Assembly: GCA_007922195.1 (NCBI GenBank)
Contig: ML682029.1
Span: 2,186,563 to 2,250,562 of the forward strand
Origin: Podocnemis expansa
Taxonomy: Eukaryota > Chordata > Testudines > Podocnemididae
Length of the DNA stretch: 64,000 bases
Reading direction: 5' to 3'
Both the position numbers and the translations under genes were made by a program. Below the pieces are notes generated by a model. The model ran no database searches, was not told where the DNA came from, and saw nothing but the letters and a program-made list of their open reading frames with translations. Of the stretch, positions 27,112-57,420 are shown one piece after another (position 1 is the first letter of the stretch; each line of letters starts with the position of its first letter).

Positions 27112-28220
27112 CCACAGCATTCTTGTCAGCAAGCTAAGGAAGTAAGGGTTGGATGACTGGACTGTAAGGTGGATAGAGAACTGGCTAGGTCATCGGACTC
27201 AGCAGGTAGGAATCAATGGCTCAATGTCTAGTTGGCAGCCAGTAACTAGTGGAGTGCCTCAGGGATCGCTCCTGGGGCTGGTTCTCTTCAATATCTTTAT
27301 CAATGATCTGGATGATGGGATAGATTGCACGCTCAGTAAATTGGCAGATGACACCAAGCTGGGGAGAGTGGTAAACAAACTGGAAGTCAGGGATAGGATC
27401 CAGGCAGACCTACACAAATTTGAACTTTGGGTCAAATGAAATCTCATGAAGTTTAACAAGGAAATGTGCAAAGTTCCGCACTCAGGACAGAAAAAAATCC
27501 CATGCACTGCTACAGGCTGGGGATCGATCGACTTAGTAGCAGCACCGTAGAAAAAGATCTAGGGGTTATGGTAGATGGGATGCTGGATATGAGTCAACAA
27601 TGTGCCCTTGTTGCCAAAAAGGTCAATGGCATGTTAGGCTGCATCAGTAGGACTGTTGCCAGCAGACTGAGGGACGTGATTATTCCCCTCTATTCAGCAC
27701 TGGTGAGGCCGCATCTGGAATACTGTGTCCAGTTTTTGGCTCCCCGCTACAGAAAGGATGTTGACAAATTAGAAAGAGTGCAGCCGAGAGCAACGAAAAT
27801 GATTCGGGGGTTCGGTGCATGACTTATGAGGAGAGACTGAAGGAACTGGGCTTATTTAGTCTGCAGAAAAGAAGACTAAGGGGGGATTTGATAGCAACCT
27901 TCAACTACTTGAAGAAGTGCTCCAAAGAGGAGGGTGCTAGGCTGTTCTCAGTAGTAACAGAGGACAGAACAAGGAACAATGGTTTCAAGCTGCAGCTGGG
28001 GTGGTGGAGGTTGAATCTTAAGAAAACCTCTCTCACTAGGAGAGTGGTGAAGCATTGGAATAGGTTACCTAGGGAAGCGGTGGAATCGCCATCTCTGGAG
28101 ACTTTTGAGACCCTGTTGGATAAACACCTGGCTGGGATGATTTAGTGGAAGTGGTCCTGCTTTTAGCAAGGTGTTGGACTAGATGACCTCATGAGGTCCC
28201 GTCCAACCCTGTGACTCTAT
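27112..28220 (+). mobile_element. CR1 LINE, 3' part with broken reverse transcriptase frame
   Basis: The peptides show a CR1 reverse transcriptase: [20 protein letters not shown] and ADDTKLG (one catalytic Asp-Asp motif, with the usual FADD changed to LADD), then [17 protein letters not shown] and ERLKELGLFSLQKRRLRGDL. The open frames are 27149-27439, 27466-27822 and 27819-28145, separated by a stop and frameshifts, so the copy is dead. The 5' part is truncated and the 3' end 'tggactagatgacctcatgagg' is intact. It inserted inside the minisatellite. Confidence 0.92.
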
Positions 28221-28582
28221 TGCTGTGTTCACACAGCCCTCTTATTTCGAAACAACAGAGGTTGTTTCGAAATAAGATTTAGGCTGTTCACACGACGCAC
28301 GGTTGTTTCGAAACAAGTTAAACCCCATGCGGGGACGAAACAATGTTGTTTCGAAACAATTGTTTCGAAACAACGCCGTGCGAACATGTTGTTTCAAAAC
28401 AGCAGTGACTTGTTTCGAAATAACTGTTGCCTGAACCTGCTATTTCGCTTTGAGCTTTTTTCCTTAATTCGAATTAACAAACTGTTAATTCGAATTAAGT
28501 TATTTCAAAATAAGGTATTATTTTGATACAAGTTGTTTCGAAACAACCGTATTGAAATAACCCCCTGTGTGTGAACACAGCC
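28221..28582. mobile_element. TTCGAA-rich foldback MITE, copy A
   Basis: A 362-bp element inside the CR1 tail. The ends GCTGTGTTCACACA and TGTGTGAACACAGC are inverted, and a 3-bp TAT lies on each side. Nine TTCGAA hexamers, mostly in the larger palindrome GTTGTTTCGAAACAAC, fill the interior, plus TTAATTCGAATTAA pairs. Orientation is opposite to copy C at 38349. It is non-coding. Confidence 0.88.
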
Positions 28583-28589
28583 TATGATA

Positions 28590-28880
28590 CTATGGTGTAT
28601 GGCTGTTACATTACAGCACCACATGGTGCCAAATCAGCCAGACACTGGTTGTATGAGTGTAACATTACAGTGCCATGCAGCACCATGTCAGCCTGACACT
28701 GCTGCGTGACTGTAACATTATGATGCCATGTCAGTCTGATGCTGGTCTGTGGCCATAACATCACAGTGCCAGGTCAGTCTGACACTTGTGTATGGCAGAA
28801 ACGTAACAGTGCTACGTGGTGCCATGTCAGTCTGACACTGGTGTGTGAGTGTAATGTCACAGCTCCACACGATGCCCCAT
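28590..28880. repeat. TGTCAG/CTGACA minisatellite, second block
   Basis: Five or so imperfect units with the palindrome TGTCAG(C/T)CTGACA, each followed by 'ctggtgtgtgactgtaacattacagtgcc'-like sequence. This block continues the array at 26960-27111. Confidence 0.88.
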
Positions 28881-28964
28881 CACCTTCAGTTCTGGTCCCC
28901 CAGGTTTAAAAGAGATGAATTCAAACTGGAACAGGTGCAGAGAAGGGCTCCTAGGGTGATACAT
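28881..28964 (+). mobile_element. CR1 LINE, left piece of a split copy
   Basis: CR1 sequence 'ttcagttctggtccccc', 'gaacaggtgcagagaagggctcctagggtgat'. The matching continuation resumes at about 30151, so about 1.2 kb of other DNA interrupts this element. Confidence 0.8.
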
Positions 28965-30150
28965 GTGTAACCCTTCTTCCAGGGCAGGCTGGCAGAACAA
29001 GGGCCACGTTCTATATCTAAGGGTTCCCAATGATGCAGCACCACCATCTGGCTTGAGCCCCCATCCAGATCTCTGGGAATCCTGCGCTGCTCCCTGGGCA
29101 CCCCAAAGGGCAAGGCTTCTCCACTCGGAAGCATGAGTCTGAGTGTAGTAAATGGAGCTTTTAATAGCAATAAAACAAAAATGCAAAAGGCCAAATAAAC
29201 AGAGATCAGCACTTATCTAGGAAACTTAGTATAGAGCAAAGTTCCCAATAACCCACACTGTATAACAGAGCAAACAAAGTTAATGGCAAAACTAGCACTG
29301 ATCTGAAGAATCAGTGCTAACTAGGCTCCCAACCTACCCAAAGGTACATAGGGAGTGTCTTTCACGCCAGCTGTCTACTGACACCATCTACAGGTCACTC
29401 ACTCTAGCCTCTAGAACTGGTTCCTCTGCTCTGCCTCCTGTCCACCTGCAGTGCCCTCCGGTCCCTCGTGTCACTAAGCTTGCCAGTGGCCACTCTCACC
29501 ATTTGCTGGCTCTGCCCACTGTCCACCAGCAGTGCGCTCTGGTCCCTCGTGTAGCCCAGCTCACCGCTAGCCGCTCTCGTCATCCGCTGGCTCCACCCAC
29601 TGCCTTCTGGTCCTTCTGTCATCCAGACACTGGCCCCTCTCATCATTCACTAGCTTCACCCCCTTGTCTCTTTTCAGCTCATAGAGAAGGAATTCTCTCT
29701 AGCCCAGTGATTATCAACTCTCTTAGCCTTTAGCAGCTGGTTAATTCAGCTATTTCCATAACAGAAGATACAACAAGAGGAAGAGCCAAAATACCCCCAG
29801 GTATTGTTTCAACAAAAACAATGCTGACCCACTCCCTTCTGTTTTTCTTAATCTTTCAGGCTAAAATATGCAGAAGCCTTTCTTACAAATCTTTTTCCAA
29901 GTAAGGGTGTCTTTTACCCTTTAACTAACCCAGACAGATTTGAAACAAACAGAGTAGCAGTTTACCCAAAGACAGTATTTCATATTTCCCTTTAGTAGAA
30001 CTGCAGATATTGATAGATTTGTGAGAAAAGAAACCCCAAATGCTATTACCCAGTATACTTTGCCCCAGTGCATCCAGGATTCTAATCACCTAATTGTGAT
30101 CTTTGTATCCATGCTAATACAGGACCCATGCAGATGAGTTGCTCCCCCCT
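28965..30150. mobile_element. LTR-like insertion inside a CR1
   Basis: Begins TGTAACCCTTCTTCC right where the CR1 breaks off and ends near CCCCCCTGAACA where it resumes. It carries AATAAA-like signals around 29168 and 29196 and a T-rich 3' half, but no gag or pol frame. A solo LTR is the simplest reading. I did not find a clear target duplication, so this is tentative. Confidence 0.45.
29400..29660. repeat. Tandem repeat of about 70-80 bp
   Basis: Three imperfect units marked by 'ctggtccctcgtgt', 'gccactctcaccatttgctggctc' and 'gcccactgtccacc' blocks, with 'ggtccct/ggtcctt' at about 29460, 29542 and 29610. They lie inside the LTR-like insertion. Open frames here are by-products of the repeat. 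Confidence 0.75.
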
Positions 30151-30898
30151 GAACAGAAAACTTGTCTTAAAAGAGGAGACTCAAGGAACTTGGTTTGTTT
30201 AGCCTAACCAAAAGAAGGCTGGGGGAGATATGATTGCTCTCTATAAATACATCAGAGGGATAAATGCCAGGGAGGGAGAGGAATTATTTTAAGTCAAGTG
30301 TCAATGTGGGCACAAGAACAAATAAATATAAACTGTCCATCAGGAAATTTAGGCTTGAAATTAGTTGCAGGTTTGTAACCATCAAAGGGGTAAAGTTCTG
30401 GAATAGCTTTTCAAGGGGAGCTGCGGGGGCAAAAAACATAACTGCCTTCAGAACTGAGCTTGATAAATTTATGGAGGGGATGATATGAAGGGATGGCCTA
30501 CTTGGAGAGTGACTGACCTTTGATCTTTGATTGCCAGGGGCCTAAGAAAGGAGGTAGATGAGTGGGTTCTGACTTATTACAGAGAACTCTTTCTTGGGTA
30601 ACTGGCTAGTGAGACTTGCCCACATGTTTAGTGTTTAACTGATTGGCATATTTGGGATCAGGAAGGAATTTTCCCCCAGGGCTGATCGGCTAATGCTCTG
30701 TGGGTTTTTCACCTTCCTGGGTAGCATGGGGCATGGCTCACCTTCTGGTGAATTCTCTGTTTCTTAAGGTCCTTAAATCATGATTTGGTGACTTAAATAA
30801 CTCAGTCATAGGAGTGAGTGGGTGAGGTTCTGAGCCCTGCATTGTGCAGGAGGGCAGACTCGATGATCATACTGGTCTCTTCTGACCTTATAGTCTGT
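30151..30898 (+). mobile_element. CR1 LINE, right piece (3' UTR end)
   Basis: Continues the copy at 28881: 'aagaggagactcaaggaacttgg', 'agatatgattgctctctataaatacatc', 'aaggaattttcccccaggg' and the terminal 'tctgaccttatagtct'. The peptide at 30264-30488 is CR1 C-terminal debris, not a host gene. Confidence 0.88.
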
Positions 30899-31560
30899 AA
30901 GTCAGGCTGACAGTGGTGTGTGGCTGTAACTGTCAAGGTTGTTTCCCCACTCTGGCACTCCAAGTGCAGAAGGTGGGGGCCTGCAAGAAGCCTTAAAACC
31001 CACTGGCCTTAAAGCCTGGTCCTAAAACTCTACAAGGCCACCAATTCCTGGCCTTGGAATGGTATTGCTGCCACCACTCAAATGCAAAAACCTATTGAAA
31101 CCCAGGAAGATGCACTTGGGAATTCCTTCTCATGAGGTACCGTCAATCACTTTTATTCCTCTTTCAGGAGAGTGACTGAAACCCAGCTGGGGTATCAGCT
31201 GGAACTGGAACAGAATCCACTTTAGTAGCTGGTTGTGCAGTCTGAGGAACATTCACACAAAGCCCTTGCCTTTCAGGACACAAAACCCAAGCATACTTAA
31301 AAGGTAAAATCTTTAATTAAAAAGAACAGATAAGAAACATGGAGAATTGCTTCTCTGAGATTTAACTTAGGTAGTTACAGGGTAATGGGAGGGGGTACAT
31401 GGTGCCATATCAGTCTGACATTGGTGTGTGGTCATAATGTTGCAACACCACACAATGCAACTTCAGTGTGATGTAAGGCACTGGGATGTGGCAATAATAG
31501 TAAAGCACTACATGGTGACACATCAGCATGATGTTAGTGAGTGATGGTGGGGAGAAGCTA
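30899..31560. repeat. TGTCAG/CTGACA minisatellite, third block, split by an LTR piece
   Basis: Units at 30899-30930 and 31386-31550 belong to the same array as 26960 and 28590. They are more diverged toward the right end, with CAGTCTGACATTGG then 'catcagcatgatgttag'. The gap between them is the Gypsy-type LTR fragment. Confidence 0.8.
30931..31385. mobile_element. Gypsy-type LTR fragment
   Basis: Begins TGTCAAGGTTGTTTCCCCAC, the start of a common turtle Gypsy LTR, and continues with 'gggggcctgcaagaagcc' and a 'caaaacccaagcatacttaaaaggtaaaat' block. It stops after 'ttacagggtaatggg' without a matching 3' terminus or internal genes. It is inserted in the minisatellite. Confidence 0.65.
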
Positions 31561-31790
31561 AGTTTTTACTCTATAGGTAGGCCTAGTTTTCATGGTAACT
31601 TCAAGTAATCATCTGACATTAGTAGGATCAATATTTGCCCTTTTTTACAATAAAATTAAAGTGTGCAATGAATTTTAATCTTACTAATTTTGGAGTAGGT
31701 AAAATATGGCTATATGCCTCAGTGCAGCTCTTGAAGGTTTAATAATCAACTTGTGTGGCTCGTGAGTTCCATAAGTTTGGCCACTTCTGA
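31537..31790. mobile_element. Partial hAT-type MITE
   Basis: An inverted relative of 700-1151. One end is preserved (AAGTTTGGCCACTTCTG), preceded by 'ggtttaataatcaacttgtgtggctcgtgagtt'. The other end has been lost; the block 'gatggtggggagaag' matches the interior of the first copy. Confidence 0.75.
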
Positions 31791-32614
31791 TTTACATTGG
31801 CACAACACTGTAGTATTTTGAAGCAATGTACTATGTTAACACTACATGATAAAGCACAGATACATCACAGTGACATTTTGATGCGATATAATATCTTTAG
31901 GTGAGAAGGCTGGTAAGAGGTGGAAGAGTGAGACTATGAAGAGAACAGCAACTATGAGAGGAGCACAGATCTGCAGCTGGCCATTAAACGGATATTAAAC
32001 TCAGCTACCCAAAAACACAAAAAGCAGATGACCACACCAGGCACATAATAAGTAGAGACTTTTGCCCTGGGGAAGGGAAGAAAGAGAAGAAGAGGGGTGG
32101 GTGAAGGATGGAACTACAGAGCCAGCCCATAGGGCCATTGTGTGATCAAAGAGTTTTTAGCTCTGGAAGCCCTTCAATCATTAAGCCATTTCCCAAACAT
32201 CAGAAGAAGAGCCTCAGAAGTGTAAAATGGAAGAGAATTTTCATGTGACATTAGGAGCCCAATCCCAGGAGGCACTGAATCTCCTGAGCTCCCATGGACT
32301 TCAAATGGAATAGATGGCATTTGGTACCTAGATGAACAAATCTGAAAGACCTAAACACACAATGTTTGGAGCAAATGCATCTTTTCCGCATAGTGCAATT
32401 GGCCTTCCTTGTGCTTAAACTACATAACCATGTTACTATGATTCCAAGAATGATGTCATCAACATGTTCTGATCACTTCTTGTGATAGCTTCTAAATGTC
32501 AACAATAGGTTACCAAGGTACCATACGGTGTATTAAAATCCAGCCCGTGACCTCTTTCATCCCATTTCTTCAGAGAGAAACAACATCGTTCTCTGTCCTA
32601 CTCAACTGGACTCA
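31791..32614. other. Intergenic sequence upstream of SSMEM1
   Basis: No gene, clear promoter element or well-bounded repeat is visible apart from decayed minisatellite-like sequence near 31790-31890. It presumably contains the SSMEM1 promoter and 5' UTR; no TATA box or CpG island is seen. Confidence 0.45.
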
Positions 32615-32812
32615 ATGGGATTCCCTTTTCTCTCTTTTTGGTGGCTTCATTTAAACAATGACCATCTAGATTCCATCACCAGCCAAGAGCCAGATTACAG
32701 GGAGTGTGATGGGGATGATGATGAAGATGTTTGTGGAATTGTCGGGAAAATCGTCCTTTCCTATTGTATCAGCATTTTGGCTATAACTCTCATCAATCAT
32801 GCTTATATTTGG
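32615..32812 (+). CDS. SSMEM1: SSMEM1 exon 1 (start, membrane segment)
   Basis: 198 nt, ATG to donor GTAAGA, phase 0. It encodes the acidic N-terminus and the membrane helix GIVGKIVLSYCISILAITLI. Reading past the donor adds only seven intronic codons. Confidence 0.92.
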
Positions 32813-35496
32813 GTAAGAGTATTAATATTTTACTAATTCATTAGACTGCAGCAGCACCTTGAAGCCCCAGTCAGTGATCAGGATTTTATTATGCTAGGCC
32901 TTGTACAAATAAAAAGACTATCCCCATCCATGGAGTTTACAATGTAAAAAGAAATTATATTTTTATTATTTAACTTAGTAGTATGCTCCATCAGTGTGCT
33001 TGGCACCCTACAATGCAAACAGAAGTGTTCATTACTCTAAGGATCTTCTCATCTGCTGTAAATTCATAACACAATTCAGACACACAATAAACTGAGGGAC
33101 CACTAGCAAGTTAAAGATGCTGATTCTAAGTTTGCTTACCCCTGCGTAAAAATCAAGATTAACTCTGTGAAGACAGTGTTGTTAAAATGGTGTAAAATGG
33201 GCACTCAGCGAATCAGATCAAAATGAGGACCACTGTCTCAAAGTGGTGCTGATCACTCTTTAGATATAATTAACTATATCCTGAAGTTCCTGTTCCTTCT
33301 TTACTGAGGACTTTCCAAAGAGATTGTTTGAAGAAGATGCATGGAAATAAAAGCTGCATTTGCAACAATGGAAGGCCCTTATCTTTCTTTTTAAATACAC
33401 GTCTCATTTATAAAAATTAATAATTAATAATCAGTAATTGATAATAAAATTTTTGCTATGAGGTGCTGAATGGGATGGTTCAGAGCAACTGCAGTGGATA
33501 GAGTCCTCCACCTTCACATCAGGTGTACAAGTCTAGCTCAAGTTTGTAGTGAAAGTTGTTGTCACCCAAAGACTATCTGGTGGTCTATGTGAAATAAATT
33601 TCAGGTCTCAGTTCAGTTTCAAGTGGAGAAATGTTCTCACCACAAACCTCATTAGCATTTATTGCCCTCATCCTTACTGGCAGTCTCCACAGAAAGGCCA
33701 AGAACGCTGAACACTTCTCCAGTCGCTGGAATGTTTCCTTAAGTCACCATTGAGGCACAGCAGCACAGCAATGTGGAAAATCTTGCAGTGTTGCTGCCGT
33801 TGCTACGTGTGTTCTTTGAATAATCTTTATTTTCCAGGACAGTCAGGGTGACGTCTTTCACTAGCCCACTTATTTTGACAAACAGTGTTATACATTGTTG
33901 TGGTATCGATTGAGTAGAAATTATTAAAAAATCCTTCTGAATATCAAAATCCACACCATTTTTTCATGTTTTCTTAAAACACAGGTTCTCCAGAAATACC
34001 AAGATGAACGACTACCTTCTGAGGAAGGGACTAATAATTCAAAAGGTAAATTTGAGTTCTGTTAGACTATCAAAAGGGTATAAAAAAGAGGGATCGTGTT
34101 TATAGACTCATAGGCTGTGTTCAGACAAGAGTTTTATTTTGAAACAACAGCTGTTGTTTCTAAATAAAATTTCTTATGTCCAGACAACATTCCGTTATTT
34201 CAAAACAACGGGACCCGTTGTTTCGAAATAACGGCCGTTGTTTTGAAACAGTAAAACCTCACATGAAATCAAAATAGCAGTTGTTTCGAAATGGTTGTTT
34301 AAAAACAACGTTTGGACATGTTATTTTGAAATAACCATTATTTCGAAATAACACTTTTGCCCTTCTCCTTCCCAGGGTGCCTTCCTTTTAGCCTTTTTTG
34401 GGTAGGGGCATGGCCCAGGGAGGGGGCCATGATGCCACTCCTCCCATGGTGCCCCTCTCCTAAAGCGAAATAGCAAGTCCTGTGTTTGGACATGCTATTT
34501 CGCTTTGAGCTTTTCCCTTCTTTTGAATTAACTTATTTCAAAATAAGGACTTTATTTTGAAATAACTCATTCTGAAATAACTTATTTCGAAATAACAGTT
34601 TACGTGTGAACATAGCCATAGACTCTAAGGTCAAAAGGGATCAATATGATCCTCTTGTCTGAATGTCTGCACAATGCAGGCCACAGAACCTCTGGTTTGA
34701 AGTTTGCCAAGCTATTTATTGTAAGAGGCTGTGGTCTTAAAACTAAAACGGGGTGGGTTAGGATTAGGCATAAGCAAGGTTCCTCAAGGGACTTAATACT
34801 TTTTATACTTTTTAACTCTATAGGTGTGGTCTTTATCGACTGCTGACACTAAAGGTATATTTTAATGTCAGCTCTGTCTACTCTGTGTCAGCTTCCCTAG
34901 CCCTTCAAAGGAAGGGGAAGCTGTAGGCAGAACTGCTGTGGAATGGGATAAGGGTCCTCATTGCAGTGGATTACAGTGCAGCTAAACTGTTTTTCTTCTT
35001 TCTGTTAGTTCCCAGGGACTTAATCTGCAAGTATCACAAAAAGTTCAATGCCTGGGATTTCCTCAGAAAGCTTTTTCGTGGGGAAAACCAAAACCACATC
35101 TGCCAGTCTGCTGACCCTATCTTCTACTCAGGAGTGGCGGCAGCCAAGGCGTACTTAAAAAGGAAACAAGCAAGGTTTGCCTCAAAGCTCAGGCAGCCGA
35201 CTGTCTGTGATAGCAATTCCTCAGACACAGACAGCGAGGACTTGGATTCAGGGGCCTCCTCGTGGAAGGAAAGTGAAACAGAGTATATCCCCTCCACAGC
35301 TAGCCTCAGGCGGAGAAAGATTGCATGGAGGAAAAGGAATACAGGGAGCCACTGGATCAGAGAACAGCCCTGCCTTCGCTGCAAAGCCAAGAGGACAAGA
35401 AACTGGCTGTCCCAACATTTCTTTAATCCCACGCCGCCTCCTCATGGGATGAGCAATTCATTAGAAGAGAATTCCTCCAGGGATATGGCCACGTGA
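32615..35496 (+). CDS. SSMEM1: SSMEM1, serine-rich single-pass membrane protein 1 (complete, 3 exons)
   Basis: Exons 32615-32812, 33985-34045 and 35009-35496 total 747 nt, 248 aa; human is about 244 by memory. One membrane segment lies at about residues 41-61, after a short acidic N-terminus (DGDDDEDVC). The cytoplasmic tail has a Ser/Asp/Glu-rich stretch at about 155-178 with the conserved ASSWKESE, then basic residues and CLRCKAKRTRNWL. In mammals the gene is testis-enriched, and mouse loss has been reported to cause globozoospermia. Its position next to TMEM209, on the opposite strand, is conserved. All splice sites are GT/AG. An alternative acceptor at 33992-33993 would remove three residues from exon 2. 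Confidence 0.93.
33985..34045 (+). CDS. SSMEM1: SSMEM1 exon 2 (61 nt)
   Basis: Acceptor AAAACACAG and donor GTAAAT. It encodes VLQKYQDERLPSEEGTNNSK and ends in phase 1, which fits exon 3. The segment is poorly conserved, so the call rests on splice sites and phase. Starting at 33994 is also possible. Confidence 0.8.
34113..34617. mobile_element. TTCGAA-rich foldback MITE, copy B
   Basis: A 505-bp element in SSMEM1 intron 2 with ends GGCTGTGTTCAGACA and TGTGAACATAGCC and ATA on both sides. The interior has many GTTGTTTCGAAATAAC-type palindromes, several decayed to TTTTGAAA or TTTCAAAA. A short GC-rich core ends with the shared AAGCGAAATAGCA block. It sits against a CR1 tail that begins at 34618. 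Confidence 0.88.
34618..34720 (-). mobile_element. CR1 LINE tail (antisense)
   Basis: 'agactctaaggtcaaaagggatcaatatgatcctcttgtctg' and 'acaatgcaggccacagaacc' are the reverse complement of a CR1 3' end. It is truncated after about 100 bp. Confidence 0.8.
35009..35496 (+). CDS. SSMEM1: SSMEM1 exon 3 (serine-rich tail, stop)
   Basis: 488 nt from acceptor TTCTGTTAG to TGA at 35494-35496. It carries DSNSSDTDSEDLDSGASSWK and the conserved CLRCKAKRTRNWL. A longer open frame beginning at 34966 merely reads through the intron end. Confidence 0.93.
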
Positions 35497-35601
35497 CTTG
35501 CCTTCACTGGATCTATATGTTTGCTTGAAGCCAGCTGAGCTAGGTGGATGGAACCTGTGTAAGAAAACAGGCCAGGAGGGTTCAAGGGAATAATTCATTT
35601 A

Positions 35602-35627
35602 AATAAAACTTGGCTACAGACAATAAA
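35602..35627 (+). terminator. SSMEM1 polyadenylation signals
   Basis: Two AATAAA hexamers, at 35602-35607 and 35622-35627, lie 106 and 126 bp after the stop codon. This is a normal distance for a short 3' UTR. Confidence 0.75.
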
Positions 35628-35639
35628 TATACCTAACAC

Positions 35640-36345
35640 AATGTGCTGGCTAATAGATGTGTACAAGGTATTGATTTAAAAATATAAATATCATTGCCTT
35701 GGCATGACCTAGTGAAGACATCTCTTTCCATAGAAGGTATAACACAGAGTTCCTCCCTTTTAAGTATAGTGGGAAAAATTCACTGAGGAACTAAGCTGAA
35801 CTTCTTCAAGGCACCCAGGGTGCAATGGGGCAAAATGGTGACAACTCTAGTTACAATGACAAGGCCACCTCAGTGCCAGAAGTGGACCAGGCTTGGGGAA
35901 AGTGGGCATGGTCAGGGTGGGCAGAGTGGTAGTGAAATGTCTGTACATTTCCAACAGGAGTTAAAGCTGCCGGTTAGAATAGAATATTAGAATAGAATCA
36001 TAGGGTTGGAAGGGACCTCATGAGATCATCTAGTCCAACCCCTAGGGTTTGAACCCAGGGCCATCTGGTTGCACTGGGGAAAGCACCATCTCCTGCCACA
36101 GGGTTGGTGCTCTTCTGAGGCACACAGAGCTTTGCCAGCAAAGCTTTGAATTTGCCATTTTCCTGTTTCAGCTGAATTTGGCCCAGCAAACTGCCAAGTA
36201 TTACAACAACAGAGTGGAAAATACCCTGAGAGGAGGAATTGTGTCCTTATCTGTCAATTACCTTGAGAGTTTTGATACATGTGGGAATTCAATCATATGG
36301 GAATTCAGATACCACTTTAGTCACAGCGAGGGGCCGTGTCAAGTC
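35640..36345. other. SSMEM1-CPA2 intergenic region
   Basis: About 0.7 kb. It contains a short antisense CR1 tail at about 35985-36060 ('aatcatagggttggaagggacc') and otherwise unique sequence leading into the CPA2 promoter. Two E-box-like CATGTG/CATATG sites, each followed directly by GGGAATTC, lie at about 36279-36306. They could matter for pancreatic expression but this is speculative. Confidence 0.5.
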
Positions 36346-36348
36346 CCA

Positions 36349-36358
36349 TATATAAATA
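36349..36358 (+). promoter_or_regulatory. CPA2 TATA box
   Basis: TATATAAATA sits 53-62 bp before the CPA2 start codon, which would place transcription start near 36380 and give a short 5' UTR. TATA promoters are usual for pancreatic digestive enzyme genes. Confidence 0.85.
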
Positions 36359-36410
36359 TGGACTTGCTTGCTAGATCATCACTCTTCTGTTTCTGGTTAA
36401 CTCTTCAAAC

Positions 36411-56080
<19,670 letters not shown>

Positions 56081-57049
56081 AAGTGAGGAGGCAAATCAAC
56101 AGCATAAAAAGGACAAAGTCAGTAGTCATTTAGAAAACAAACCCAAAATCTGATTAATTTGGCGGGCTGTGGACAGTTGTACTGATGTAGTAGTGTTGTC
56201 AACGGATGAAAAAAATGTGTACATTCAAACTACTTCAAGATGCATCTGTCTATAAAGATTTCTTTCTGCAAATCTGTCTGTGGAATCCTTACACAATATC
56301 ACACATTTTAGAACCAGGCCAGTATTCTTTAACAGGCCATTTTGTGGTTCATCAGATCCTGCAATTAAATCAAGAGTAGGGTGGAAAATTCAACTGCCAT
56401 CATTACTGGGAATTGTGCCCCGTCAGGCAGAAATACCAGCCAGTCACTAGGCAGGTAAAAAAGCCTATGGGGAGCCTGCGCTGGGGTGGAAGCAGTGTGA
56501 GAGAATTACAATGCTGGAGGAGAAGCTGATAGTGGAGTCAGAGGATGTAGGGATTATTTACCTTGAAGAGGAGGAAATATGTGTCTTACCATGGCCATGG
56601 CATGCAGCACAACATCCTGGTTCGCGTTCCAGCCAATCTGTTACTGTGTGAAGTAACTTAACCCCACAGTGTCAATACCAATTATTCCCAATGTCTAAAC
56701 TTCCCCCATGGCTAAATGTCCCATGTCCCCCCAGTTGTTAAACAGCCAGTGCCAGTATTAAATGTATGTCCCTGGCCACATTAACAATCCACTTTCTACT
56801 TTTCACTTGTCCCTTGTGGGGTTGCCTCAAAGTTTCTTCTTCTGCAATGAAAGTAAAACTGATCCTTCACCAGCTCCCAGAACTGGGGTTCTAGGGCCTG
56901 GCACCTACTTTTCTGCTGGAACTGTAACATCCCTTCTGTGGTCAGCAGCCACAACCACTACAGCAAATATCCCAGACAAGTCTGCTAAGGGTCTTGCCTG
57001 CATTGGATCAAAACAGCCCTTAGCACTTCTTAGAGAATCCTAGAAGATG

Positions 57050-57420
57050 AGGATTAGAAGGGATCCCAGGAGGGGTCTAGTCTGCCCCCTGCTCAAAGCA
57101 GGACCAGCTTCAACTAAACCATCCTGGCCAGGGCTCTGTCAAACCGCACCTTAAAACCTCTAAGGAGGGGCATTCTCCCACCTCCCTAGATAACCCATTC
57201 CAATGCTTTAGCACCATCCTAAGGAAAATGTTTTCCCTAATATCCAACCTAGACCTCCCCCACTGCAACTTGAGATAATTGGTTCTTGTTCTGTCATCTG
57301 CTACCACTGAGAACAACGTAGCTCTATCCTCCCTGGAGCCCCCTTTCAGATAGTTAAAGGCTGCTATCAAATCCCCCCTCATCTTCTCTTCTGCCGACTA
57401 AACAAAGTTAGTTCAGAATC
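57050..57420 (-). mobile_element. CR1 LINE fragment (antisense)
   Basis: 'gattagaagggatcccaggaggggtctagtctgccccctgctc' is the CR1 tail in reverse. The minus frame 57110-57382 encodes CR1 C-terminal residues (MRGDLIAAFNYLKGGSREDR). It is disrupted. Confidence 0.88.

Noticed and set aside
27149..28145. Reverse transcriptase-like frames as a host gene
   Set aside because: Motifs and the 3' end are those of a CR1 LINE, with frameshifts and stops.
34966..35008. N-terminal extension of the SSMEM1 last exon
   Set aside because: This is intron sequence with the polypyrimidine tract and the acceptor TTCTGTTAG; the frame is open by chance.
36279..36306. Pancreatic PTF1 sites upstream of CPA2
   Set aside because: The E-box-like and GGGAA elements lack the expected spacing, so I do not list them as sites.
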